Assembly (NCBI GenBank): GCA_003537575.1
Contig: DPRS01000031.1
Coordinates: 1-17,103, forward strand
Direction: 5' to 3'
DNA: 17,103 nucleotides
From: Oxalobacteraceae bacterium
GTDB lineage: Bacteria > Pseudomonadota > Gammaproteobacteria > Burkholderiales > Burkholderiaceae_D
In this document: positions 7,558 through 14,086 of the stretch, one piece after another
Layout: the number at the start of each line of letters is the position of its first letter
Numbering within the stretch: position 1 is the first letter of the stretch
The notes under the pieces: model-generated
What the model saw: the letters and a program-made list of their open reading frames with translations, nothing else
Databases searched by the model: none
Told to the model about the DNA's origin: nothing
Made by a program: the position numbers and the translations under genes

Positions 7558-8397
7558 GTGAGGCAGCATCAGTTTTCGAGCATGGGCCCGGCCGGCTTTC
7601 ATCGCCTGGCCTATGCGGAATGGGGCGATCAGGCTAATCGTGACGTCATCGTCTGCGCGCATGGCCTGACTTTGAACGGCCGTTATTTCGACTGGTTCGC
7701 CAAGGCTTGCGAAGATCATTACCGGGTGATTTGCCCGGATGTGGCCGGGCGTGGCAACAGTGAATGGATCGACCCCGAATATTACTGGTTCGACCAATAC
7801 ATGACGGATGCCGCGGCTTTACTGGCCCGCATCGACGCGGAAAAGGTGAACTGGGTCGGCACCTCGATGGGCGGCCTGATCGGAATTTATCTCGCCACTC
7901 GCAAAAACCATCCGATCAAGCGCCTGGTGCTCAACGATGTGGGGCCCTTCATCGCCAGGGAAGGCTTGCAGTCGATTGCCGATTACGTCGGCAAGGATGA
8001 GCGCTTCGGCAACCATGCCGAGGTCGAGGCGCACCTGCGCAAGATTTATCCGAAATTCGGCGAGCTGACGGAAGAGCAATGGCGGCACCTGGCTCGCATC
8101 GGCTCGCGCCTGACCGCAGAAGGCGATTTGCGCCTGGCGTACGATCCGCGCATCCGCGAGAGTTTCCGCAACCTGAAGGAAGATTTTCAGGTCTGGGATT
8201 TGTGGGAACAGATCGATATTCCGGTGCTGATCCTGCGCGGTTCCGAGTCGGGCATACTGACACAGGAAACGCTGGAGGAAATGCTACGACGGAATCCGAA
8301 TGCACGCAGCCATGTGTTCGAGGGGATCGGCCACGCGCCGCCATTGATGGCTGGCGACCAGATCAATATCGTGCTCGATTTTCTGGCGGAAGGGTAA
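7558..8397 (+). CDS. Alpha/beta hydrolase, candidate 3-hydroxybutyrate-oligomer hydrolase-like (paralogue 1)
   Basis: The 279-aa alpha/beta hydrolase has the HG oxyanion motif (35-36), the nucleophile elbow GTSMGG with Ser103, LNDVGP with Asp128 after strand 6, and His259 in GIGHAPP. At the usual acid site after strand 7 it reads RGSESGIL with no aspartate at the expected place, so Asp128 may be the acid, as in haloalkane dehalogenases such as LinB (inference). It is a clear paralogue of the 9388 hydrolase, sharing AYxEWGD, VGTSMGGLI and LVLNDVGP. The start is GTG with a strong ribosome binding site. It is convergent with hbdH and shares a bidirectional terminator with it. From memory, Cupriavidus necator carries a 3-hydroxybutyrate-oligomer hydrolase (PhaY2) near its hbd gene, which suggests the same substrate here. 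Other ester substrates are possible. Confidence 0.87.
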   Translation: MRQHQFSSMGPAGFHRLAYAEWGDQANRDVIVCAHGLTLNGRYFDWFAKACEDHYRVICPDVAGRGNSEWIDPEYYWFDQYMTDAAALLARIDAEKVNWVGTSMGGLIGIYLATRKNHPIKRLVLNDVGPFIAREGLQSIADYVGKDERFGNHAEVEAHLRKIYPKFGELTEEQWRHLARIGSRLTAEGDLRLAYDPRIRESFRNLKEDFQVWDLWEQIDIPVLILRGSESGILTQETLEEMLRRNPNARSHVFEGIGHAPPLMAGDQINIVLDFLAEG

Positions 8398-8402
8398 ACG
8401 AA

Positions 8403-8430
8403 AAATCGCGCGGGAAAGTCCGCGCGATTT
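8403..8430. terminator. Bidirectional hairpin terminator between hydrolase 1 and hbdH
   Basis: AAATCGCGCGG (8403-8413) pairs perfectly with CCGCGCGATTT (8420-8430) around a six-base GAAAGT loop. It starts six bases after the hydrolase stop and lies 37 bases beyond the hbdH stop. On the minus strand the stem is followed by TTTTTCGTTT in effect; on the plus strand by only ATTTC. It is therefore stronger for hbdH. Confidence 0.8.
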
Positions 8431-8466
8431 CGGCAAATGCGCGCCGCGGCGCGCAAGCGGGAAGGC

Positions 8467-9261
8467 TTACTGGGCGACCCAGCCGCCGTCGACGTTGAGG
8501 GCCATGCCGCGCATCTGGCTGGCGGCTTCGCTGCACAGGTAGACAGCCAGGCTGCCAAGCTGTTCGGGCGTGACGAATTCGCCGGACGGCTGCTTTTCCT
8601 GCAGCAGCTGGCGCTTGGCTTCGTCGTTGGAGAGATTGCCGGCAGCGGCGCGCGCATCGACCTGTTTTTGCACCAGCGGGGTCAGCACCCAGCCCGGGCA
8701 GATGGCGTTGACGGTGATGCCGGTCTGGGCGTTTTCCAGCGCGGTGACTTTGGTCAGGCCGACGATGCCATGCTTGGCGGCGACATAGGCGGATTTTTGC
8801 GCGGAGCCGACCAGGCCGTGGACCGAGGCGACATTGATGATGCGGCCCCAGTTTTTGGCTTTCATCGCCGGCAAGGCCAGGCGCGTGGTGTGGAAGGCCG
8901 AATTCAGGTTGATGGCGATGATGGCATCCCACTTCTCGACCGGGAAATCTTCGACGTTGGCGACATGCTGAATGCCGGCGTTGTTGACGAGTACGTCGAC
9001 GGCGCCGAATTTGTCGGCGGCGAATTTCATCAGTGCTTCAATTTCCGCCGGCTTGGACATGTCGGCATTGTGGTAGGCAGTCTGCACGCCGAATTCCTTG
9101 ACCACGGATTGTTGCAAGGCTTCGATTTCCTTCTGGTCGCCAAAGCCATTGAAGACGATATTGGCGCCTGCAGCAGCCAGCGAACGAGCGATGCCCAGGC
9201 CAATGCCGGAGGTCGAGCCGGTGACGAGAGCGGTTTTGCCTTGAAGGGTCTTGCCTTGCAT
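8467..9261 (-). CDS. hbdH: (R)-3-hydroxybutyrate dehydrogenase
   Basis: The 264-aa SDR oxidises (R)-3-hydroxybutyrate to acetoacetate with NAD+ in the cytoplasm. It has TGSTSGIG (14-21), NNAG (93-96), Ser146, Tyr159 and Lys163. The residues I recall as substrate ligands in Pseudomonas fragi HBDH (Gln94, His144, Lys152, Trp187, Gln196) all appear here with a constant offset of four: Gln98, His148, Lys156, Trp191 and Gln200. This separates it from generic SDRs such as the one at 936. The end, NVDGGWVAQ, is also typical. A GAGGA ribosome binding site precedes the ATG at 9261. Acetoacetate made here is the substrate of ScoAB, 4 kb away. Paralogous hydrolases flank it on both sides on the opposite strand. 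The divergent 126-bp region with the 9388 gene contains an inverted repeat that could be an operator. Confidence 0.96.
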   Translation of the reverse strand: MQGKTLQGKTALVTGSTSGIGLGIARSLAAAGANIVFNGFGDQKEIEALQQSVVKEFGVQTAYHNADMSKPAEIEALMKFAADKFGAVDVLVNNAGIQHVANVEDFPVEKWDAIIAINLNSAFHTTRLALPAMKAKNWGRIINVASVHGLVGSAQKSAYVAAKHGIVGLTKVTALENAQTGITVNAICPGWVLTPLVQKQVDARAAAGNLSNDEAKRQLLQEKQPSGEFVTPEQLGSLAVYLCSEAASQMRGMALNVDGGWVAQ

Positions 9262-9301
9262 AATGTCCTCTTCCTTTATATGTCTTATATGAAATAAATT
9301 A

Positions 9302-9315
9302 TTACCCTTAGGTAA
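9302..9315. promoter_or_regulatory. Candidate operator in the hbdH / hydrolase 2 divergent region
   Basis: TTACC (9302-9306) and GGTAA (9311-9315) form a perfect inverted repeat around CTTA. It lies 40 bases upstream of the hbdH start and 72 bases upstream of the hydrolase 2 start, in an AT-rich region with a TAAAAT (9346-9351) that could be the -10 for the plus-strand gene. The binding protein is unknown. Confidence 0.35.
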
Positions 9316-9387
9316 CTGAATTAGGATTTTAATCTTATCCGGCAGTAAAATGTTGATTCAATTCGCATTCTATCGAAACGATCAAAG

Positions 9388-10260
9388 ATGACTCAGCCTC
9401 AACCCCAGATCAAGACCGTTCAATGTATTTCCCCCGCAGGCTTGCATAAAATGGCCTACAAGGAGTGGGGTGATCCGGCCAACCCGAAAGTGTTGCTTTG
9501 CGTGCACGGCGTGACCCGGGTTTCCGACGATTTCGATAATCTCGCCGCGGCGCTGTGCAAGGAATATCGCGTGGTTTGCCCCGATGTGGTGGGACGCGGC
9601 CGTTCCGACTGGCTGACCAACCCGGCGTATTACGTTATTCCGCAATACATCGGCGACATGGTGACCCTGCTGGCCCGGCTCAATGCCGAAACGGTGGACT
9701 GGGTCGGCACGTCGATGGGAGGGCTGATCGCCCTGGCGCTGGCGCCGATGGCCGGCAATCCGATCCGCAAGCTGGTGCTCAACGATGTTGGCCCGGCGCT
9801 CGACATGACTTCGCTGAAGAGCATCGGCGACTATATCGGCCAGGATTTGCGCTGGGCCACTTACGAGGATGCGGAAACCTACATCCGCGCCATTTCGGTG
9901 CCGTTCGGGCCGCATACCGATGCCGAATGGCAGAAGATGGCCAGGAGCGTCTTGCGCCAGCTGGATAACGGACAGTGGACGCGCCACTACGACATCAGGC
10001 TGGCAGAACCGTTCAAGGATGCGTATTTCAAGAATGTCGAAGCGTCGGAAGCCTTGCTGTGGCAATTCTATGATGCGATCCGCTGCCCGACCTTGCTGGT
10101 GCGTGGCGCCCAGTCCGGCTTGCTGATGGAAGAGACCGCGCTGGCCATGACCCAGCGCGGCCCGCACGCGAAACTGGTGCAGTTTGATGGCGTCGGCCAT
10201 GCGCCGACCTTGATGCATGAAGACCAGATCACGGCAGTGAAAGACTTTTTGCTGGATTGA
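9388..10260 (+). CDS. Alpha/beta hydrolase, candidate 3-hydroxybutyrate-oligomer hydrolase-like (paralogue 2)
   Basis: The 290-aa alpha/beta hydrolase has HG (40-41), GTSMGG with nucleophile Ser109, LNDVGP with Asp133, and His271 in GVGHAPT. As in the 7558 paralogue, the strand-7 acid position reads RGAQSGLL without the expected aspartate, so Asp133 may act instead (inference). No signal peptide is visible. The ATG at 9388 has only a weak ribosome binding site. It is divergent from hbdH and 58 bp before relA on the same strand, with no terminator between, so relA may be transcribed through it. Position next to hbdH makes PhaY2-type cleavage of 3-hydroxybutyrate oligomers the leading guess; the alternative is an unrelated carboxylesterase. 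Confidence 0.87.
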   Translation: MTQPQPQIKTVQCISPAGLHKMAYKEWGDPANPKVLLCVHGVTRVSDDFDNLAAALCKEYRVVCPDVVGRGRSDWLTNPAYYVIPQYIGDMVTLLARLNAETVDWVGTSMGGLIALALAPMAGNPIRKLVLNDVGPALDMTSLKSIGDYIGQDLRWATYEDAETYIRAISVPFGPHTDAEWQKMARSVLRQLDNGQWTRHYDIRLAEPFKDAYFKNVEASEALLWQFYDAIRCPTLLVRGAQSGLLMEETALAMTQRGPHAKLVQFDGVGHAPTLMHEDQITAVKDFLLD

Positions 10261-10318
10261 TGGTCTGATGGAAGTGCCGGCTGCAATGGCGCGGCACAAT
10301 AGTTGAAAGCAGGATTTC

Positions 10319-12577
10319 ATGGTTTCCGTTACGGCCGCCGATCATTCCGCGCACGACCTGGTGCTTGCCGGCCTGAGTGCCGACGAGGCCGCGCAGGTGC
10401 GCGCGGCGCTCGATTTCGTGCAGCCGTTCTATGCCGGGCAACGCGTGGTCAAGGGGCAGGATGCCTACGACTATGCGCTGTCGGTGGCCGGAGTCCTGGC
10501 GCATCTCGAAACCGATGCCGATACCCGCATCGCCGCGCTGCTGTTCGAATTGCCGGCCATTGCTCCGGCGGAAGCGGAGAAAATCGAGGATCGCTTCGGC
10601 AAGGAAATCGCCGAACTGGTGGCCGGCATTCGGCAACTGATGCGCCTGCATGAAGTGACGTTTGAGCAGCAGGAAGCCGGCAAGGGCAAAAATGCCCAGC
10701 AACAAGCAGCAATCCAGTTGGAAACTTTGCGCAAGATGCTGCTGGCGATGGCTACCGACATGCGGGTGGTGCTGGTGCGCCTGGCTTCGCGGGTGGCTTC
10801 CCTGCGCTATTTTGCCGAGCAAAAGCTGGATAACGAACGTACCCGCGAATACGGGCGCACCACGCTTGACCTGTACGCGCCGCTGGCCAACCGGCTCGGC
10901 GTGTGGCAGCTGAAATGGGAACTCGAAGATCTGTCGTTCCGCTTCATCGATCCGCAAGCCTACAAGCGCATTGCCAAAATGCTGGAGGAAAAACGGATCG
11001 GCCGGGAATCGTTCGTTGCCGATGCCATCGCGCGCCTGAAGGCGGAAATGGCTGCCGCCGGCATCGAGGCGGAAGTCTCCGGGCGGCCCAAGCATATCTA
11101 CAGCATCCGCAACAAGATGAAGGGCAAGTCGCTCGATTTTTCCGAACTGTACGATGTGCGCGCCTTTCGCGTGATCGTCGAGGATGTGAAAGCCTGTTAC
11201 GCGGTGCTGGGCATCGTGCACCATATCTGGACGCCGATTCCAGATGAATTCGATGACTATATCGCCCGCCCCAAGGCCAACGGCTACCAGTCGCTGCATA
11301 CGGTGGTGACGGCGGAAGACGGGCGCGCCCTGGAAGTGCAGATCCGCACCCGCGGAATGCATCATTTCGCCGAATACGGCGTGGCGGCGCACTGGCGCTA
11401 CAAGGAAGCCGGCGGCTCGAATTTTGCAGCCAAGAAGTACGATGAAAAGATTGCCTGGCTGCGCCAGCTGCTGGCGTGGAAAAGCGAAGTCACCGATGCT
11501 GTCATGGGGCAGGAAGAGGGGCGGCGCGAATGGGTGGAAAAACTCAAGTCGACCAGTCTAGATGACCGCATCTACGTGCTGACGCCGCAGGCACGCGTGA
11601 TCGAGTTGCCCAAGGGCGGCACGCCGATCGACTTTGCCTACCACCTGCACAGCGATATCGGCCATCGCTGCCGCGGCGCGCGCGTCGATGGCGCGATGGT
11701 GCCGCTGAATACGCCACTGAAGAATGGCCAGACGGTCGAGGTGATCACCGCCAAGGGCGGCAGCGCCGCTTCGGCGGGGCCGTCGCGCGACTGGCTGAGC
11801 CCTGGCTATGCGGCAAGCGCGCGCACCCGCGCCAAGGTACGGGCCTGGTTCAATGCGCTCGACCAGCAGGCGACGCTGGCGCATGGCCGTGGCTTGATTG
11901 AAAAGACCCTGCAGCGCGAGGGCAAGACCGCGGTCAACCTGGAGGAATTGTCTCACAAGCTCGGCTTTGCCAAGCCGGATGACCTGTTCCTTTCGGTGGG
12001 CAAGGAAGAGTTCAGCCTGCGCACGGTGGAAAATGTCTTGCACGAGGGCGAGGCGGCCAGGCAGCCACCAGTCAACCCGGATGCGGCGGTGGTGACGCGC
12101 AAGAGCCGCGCGTCCAGCGTGGAGCAGGGCGCCAAGTCGGGCGTGCTGGTGGTCGGCACCGAGGGCTTGATGACGCAGCTGGCGAAGTGCTGCAAGCCGG
12201 CGCCGCCGGACGAGATCGTCGGCTTCGTCACGCGCGGCAAGGGGGTGTCGATCCATCGCGCCGATTGCAAGAATTTCGCCGAGATGATCGGACATGCGCC
12301 GGAACGCGTGATCCAGACCACCTGGGGAGCGGCCGGCAAGGATACCGTGTATCCGGTGGATATCTTCATCATCGCGCTGGACCGCCAGGGACTGCTGCGC
12401 GACATCTCGGAAATCCTGATGCGCGAAAAGATCAATGTCATCGGCGTCAATACCCAAAGCGCCAAGGGACAGGCGCGCATGGCATTTACCGCGGAAATCG
12501 CCTCGACCGCGCAATTGAACAAGGCCCTGAAGATCATCGGCGAGGTCAAGGGCGTGATCGATGCGCGCCGCAAGTAA
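10319..12577 (+). CDS. relA: GTP pyrophosphokinase (ppGpp synthetase), RelA type
   Basis: The 752-aa protein makes (p)ppGpp from ATP and GTP/GDP during starvation on the ribosome. The N-terminal hydrolase-like domain is degenerate: the HD pair of active SpoT/Rel hydrolases is missing at the LLFELP site (74-79) and no HHDT-like motif is present. The synthetase domain carries E310-F-D-D313, the EXDD motif of monofunctional RelA rather than the RXKD of bifunctional enzymes, followed by ARPKANGYQSLHT and EVQIRTRGMHHFAEYGVAAHW. The TGS domain is about 416-478. A zinc-finger-like region has Cys624, Cys625, His646 and Cys650, and the ACT domain is about 678-752. AGGA precedes the ATG by four bases. 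It follows the hydrolase by 58 bp and precedes the hyi-like gene by 37 bp, so all three may be co-transcribed. Confidence 0.96.
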   Translation: MVSVTAADHSAHDLVLAGLSADEAAQVRAALDFVQPFYAGQRVVKGQDAYDYALSVAGVLAHLETDADTRIAALLFELPAIAPAEAEKIEDRFGKEIAELVAGIRQLMRLHEVTFEQQEAGKGKNAQQQAAIQLETLRKMLLAMATDMRVVLVRLASRVASLRYFAEQKLDNERTREYGRTTLDLYAPLANRLGVWQLKWELEDLSFRFIDPQAYKRIAKMLEEKRIGRESFVADAIARLKAEMAAAGIEAEVSGRPKHIYSIRNKMKGKSLDFSELYDVRAFRVIVEDVKACYAVLGIVHHIWTPIPDEFDDYIARPKANGYQSLHTVVTAEDGRALEVQIRTRGMHHFAEYGVAAHWRYKEAGGSNFAAKKYDEKIAWLRQLLAWKSEVTDAVMGQEEGRREWVEKLKSTSLDDRIYVLTPQARVIELPKGGTPIDFAYHLHSDIGHRCRGARVDGAMVPLNTPLKNGQTVEVITAKGGSAASAGPSRDWLSPGYAASARTRAKVRAWFNALDQQATLAHGRGLIEKTLQREGKTAVNLEELSHKLGFAKPDDLFLSVGKEEFSLRTVENVLHEGEAARQPPVNPDAAVVTRKSRASSVEQGAKSGVLVVGTEGLMTQLAKCCKPAPPDEIVGFVTRGKGVSIHRADCKNFAEMIGHAPERVIQTTWGAAGKDTVYPVDIFIIALDRQGLLRDISEILMREKINVIGVNTQSAKGQARMAFTAEIASTAQLNKALKIIGEVKGVIDARRK

Positions 12578-12614
12578 TTCGAAAATAAATACAGCCAGCC
12601 TGGAAAGCAACTGA

Positions 12615-13427
12615 ATGCCGCAATTTGCCGCCAACCTTAGCCTGATGTACAGCGAGCATACCTTCCTCGACCGCTTTGCGGCGGCGAAGGGGGATGGCTT
12701 CGCGGGCGTGGAATTCCTGTTTCCGTATGAATTCGAGGCAAACGAGATCCGCACGCGGCTGCAGGCGGCCGGACTGGAACAGGTGCTGTTCAATGCGCCG
12801 CCGGGCGACTGGGCGGCGGGCGAGCGCGGCCTTGCTTCCTTGCCGGGACGGGAAGATGAATTCCGGCGCGGTTTCGAGCTGGCGCTGGAGTATGCCGGCG
12901 TGCTGGGCAACCAGCGGCTGCATGTGATGGCCGGGTTGCTGCAGCCGGGAGTGGAGAGGGCGCGGCAGCGCGACATCTATCTCGACAATCTTGCCCATGC
13001 GGCGCATGCGGCGGCGGCGGCCGGGATCACGGTGCTGATCGAGCCGATCAATTCGCGCGACATGCCGAGATATTTCCTGAACGGCCAGGCCGAAGCGCAT
13101 GCGATCTGCCGGGAAGTCGGTGCGGCCAACCTGATGGTGCAATGCGACCTGTACCATTGCCAGATCGTCGAGGGGGATCTGGCAGCGACCTTGCGGCGCG
13201 ACATCGCCGGCATCGGGCATATCCAGATCGCCGGCGTGCCGCAGCGGCATGAGCCTGATATCGGGGAAATCAATTACCCGTATCTGTTTGCCTTGATGGA
13301 TGAGCTGAAGTATGCCGGCTGGGTAGGGTGCGAGTACCGACCGCGCGACGGCACTTCGGCCGGGCTGGGCTGGCTGCGGGCATGGCAAGAGGTTGAATCC
13401 GCAAAATTACGCGGGACCCTAGCCTAA
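12615..13427 (+). CDS. hyi: Hydroxypyruvate isomerase family protein (Hyi / OtnI-like TIM barrel)
   Basis: The 270-aa xylose-isomerase-like TIM barrel matches the hydroxypyruvate isomerase family in length. The catalytic and metal residues known from E. coli Hyi (Glu142, Asp177, Gln203, Glu240 by memory) correspond to Glu143 in VLIEPINSRD, Asp178 in QCDLYH, Gln204 in GHIQIAGVP and Glu240 in GCEYRP. NAPPGDW (60-66) and PGREDEF (77-83) are also family blocks. Hyi interconverts hydroxypyruvate and tartronate semialdehyde; close relatives (OtnI) isomerise 2-oxo-tetronate, so the exact substrate is uncertain. No glyoxylate carboligase or tartronate semialdehyde reductase gene is present here. GGAAAG precedes the ATG by about seven bases. 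It is likely co-transcribed with relA. Confidence 0.85.
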   Translation: MPQFAANLSLMYSEHTFLDRFAAAKGDGFAGVEFLFPYEFEANEIRTRLQAAGLEQVLFNAPPGDWAAGERGLASLPGREDEFRRGFELALEYAGVLGNQRLHVMAGLLQPGVERARQRDIYLDNLAHAAHAAAAAGITVLIEPINSRDMPRYFLNGQAEAHAICREVGAANLMVQCDLYHCQIVEGDLAATLRRDIAGIGHIQIAGVPQRHEPDIGEINYPYLFALMDELKYAGWVGCEYRPRDGTSAGLGWLRAWQEVESAKLRGTLA

Positions 13428-13442
13428 ATGCAAAAATGCCGT

Positions 13443-13448
13443 TATAAT
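13443..13448 (+). promoter_or_regulatory. -10 element of the tRNA-Val promoter
   Basis: A perfect TATAAT lies 11 bases before the first tRNA base, the right distance for a leader of a few bases. No good -35 hexamer is visible 16-18 bases upstream, where the sequence overlaps the end of the isomerase gene. Confidence 0.55.
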
Positions 13449-13459
13449 TTCACTTCTTT

Positions 13460-13536
13460 AGGCGCGTAGCTCAGCTGGTTAGAGCACTACCTTGACATGG
13501 TAGGGGTCGTTGGTTCGAGTCCAATCGTGCCTACCA
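13460..13536 (+). tRNA. tRNA-Val (anticodon GAC)
   Basis: The 77-base gene folds as a full cloverleaf. The acceptor stem AGGCGCG (13460-13466) pairs with CGTGCCT (13526-13532) with one G-T pair, followed by discriminator A and an encoded CCA. The anticodon stem CTACC/GGTAG (13487-13491 and 13499-13503) encloses loop TTGACAT with anticodon GAC at 13494-13496. The T arm contains GGTTCGAGTCC. GAC decodes GUC and GUU valine codons. Confidence 0.97.
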
Positions 13537-13860
13537 AGATTCTCGATAAAAATAAGAAGTTTTTCGGGCCTCTTGGAATTCCTCAGTAAAATCGGAGCAT
13601 TCATCGTCTCCTTCCGTCATTGCCCGGTTTTTGGCCATTGGCGTTCATTTATCTCCCATCGGTATTTTTAGCGTCATCGGCACCTGAAATCCTGCGTGTA
13701 TTCTTCCGCAGCATATTCAAGCCATAGGTGGATCTTCCTGCGGTGTGGCGCTGCGCAGCTTTGTCCGTAAGGGGAGGCGTGCCGCTTTGTCACATTGATC
13801 CTTCCCCATTCCAGGCGCGTGCGCTGGGTCACTGCTCTATTCCTGCAAACAAAAAAGCTT

Positions 13861-13876
13861 TTCCTGATATCAGGAA
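13861..13876. promoter_or_regulatory. Perfect 16-bp palindrome, operator-like
   Basis: TTCCTGATATCAGGAA is a perfect palindrome with no spacer, 210 bases upstream of the chemotaxis start codon. Palindromes of this kind are typical dimeric-repressor sites. The protein that would bind it is unknown. Confidence 0.4.
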
Positions 13877-13906
13877 TTGGCATCTGAACGTGTGCCTCGC
13901 ATAAAG

Positions 13907-13921
13907 ACGCGTAATTCGCGT
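13907..13921. promoter_or_regulatory. Second short inverted repeat upstream of the chemotaxis gene
   Basis: ACGCG (13907-13911) and CGCGT (13917-13921) form a perfect inverted repeat around TAATT, 30 bases after the first palindrome. Its function is not evident; it may be chance. Confidence 0.25.
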
Positions 13922-14086
13922 GCCAGCTTAGACAAACCCAGGCAAAGCCGTGCAAATCATTCCCACGACACGTGGCGCGCTATTTGCTAGATCACTACTT
14001 ATTACTCGTTTGCATCAAGCCAGACGGGGAAATTGAGGCTCGCAAACAACACTGCCTGGTCAATAGGTAAAGGGGAATGGCATAAC

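Larger units (their letters stand above)
13537..14086. other. Gene-free intergenic stretch of 550 bp
   Basis: No convincing gene is seen between the tRNA and the chemotaxis gene. The only longer ORF, on the minus strand at 13674-13955, has no recognisable family, no good ribosome binding site and irregular composition. The stretch is visibly richer in A and T than the flanking genes. It contains two exact inverted repeats (13861-13876 and 13907-13921), and probably the promoter of the chemotaxis gene, though I cannot place its -35 and -10 with confidence. Confidence 0.6.

Noticed and set aside
11558..12976. 472-aa minus-strand ORF opposite relA and the isomerase gene
   Set aside because: It crosses two real genes on the other strand and has shadow-type composition.
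13901..13930. Possible sigma-28 (FliA) promoter for the chemotaxis gene, TAAAG followed by GCC
   Set aside because: The downstream half matches GCCGATAA only in GCC, the spacing is one base too long, and the start codon is over 150 bases away.
13674..13955. 93-aa minus-strand ORF in the gap after the tRNA
   Set aside because: No family, no good ribosome binding site, composition unlike the neighbouring genes.
14033..14086. TTG start extending the chemotaxis protein by 18 residues
   Set aside because: ATG at 14087 has a Shine-Dalgarno sequence and puts the membrane anchor at the N-terminus.
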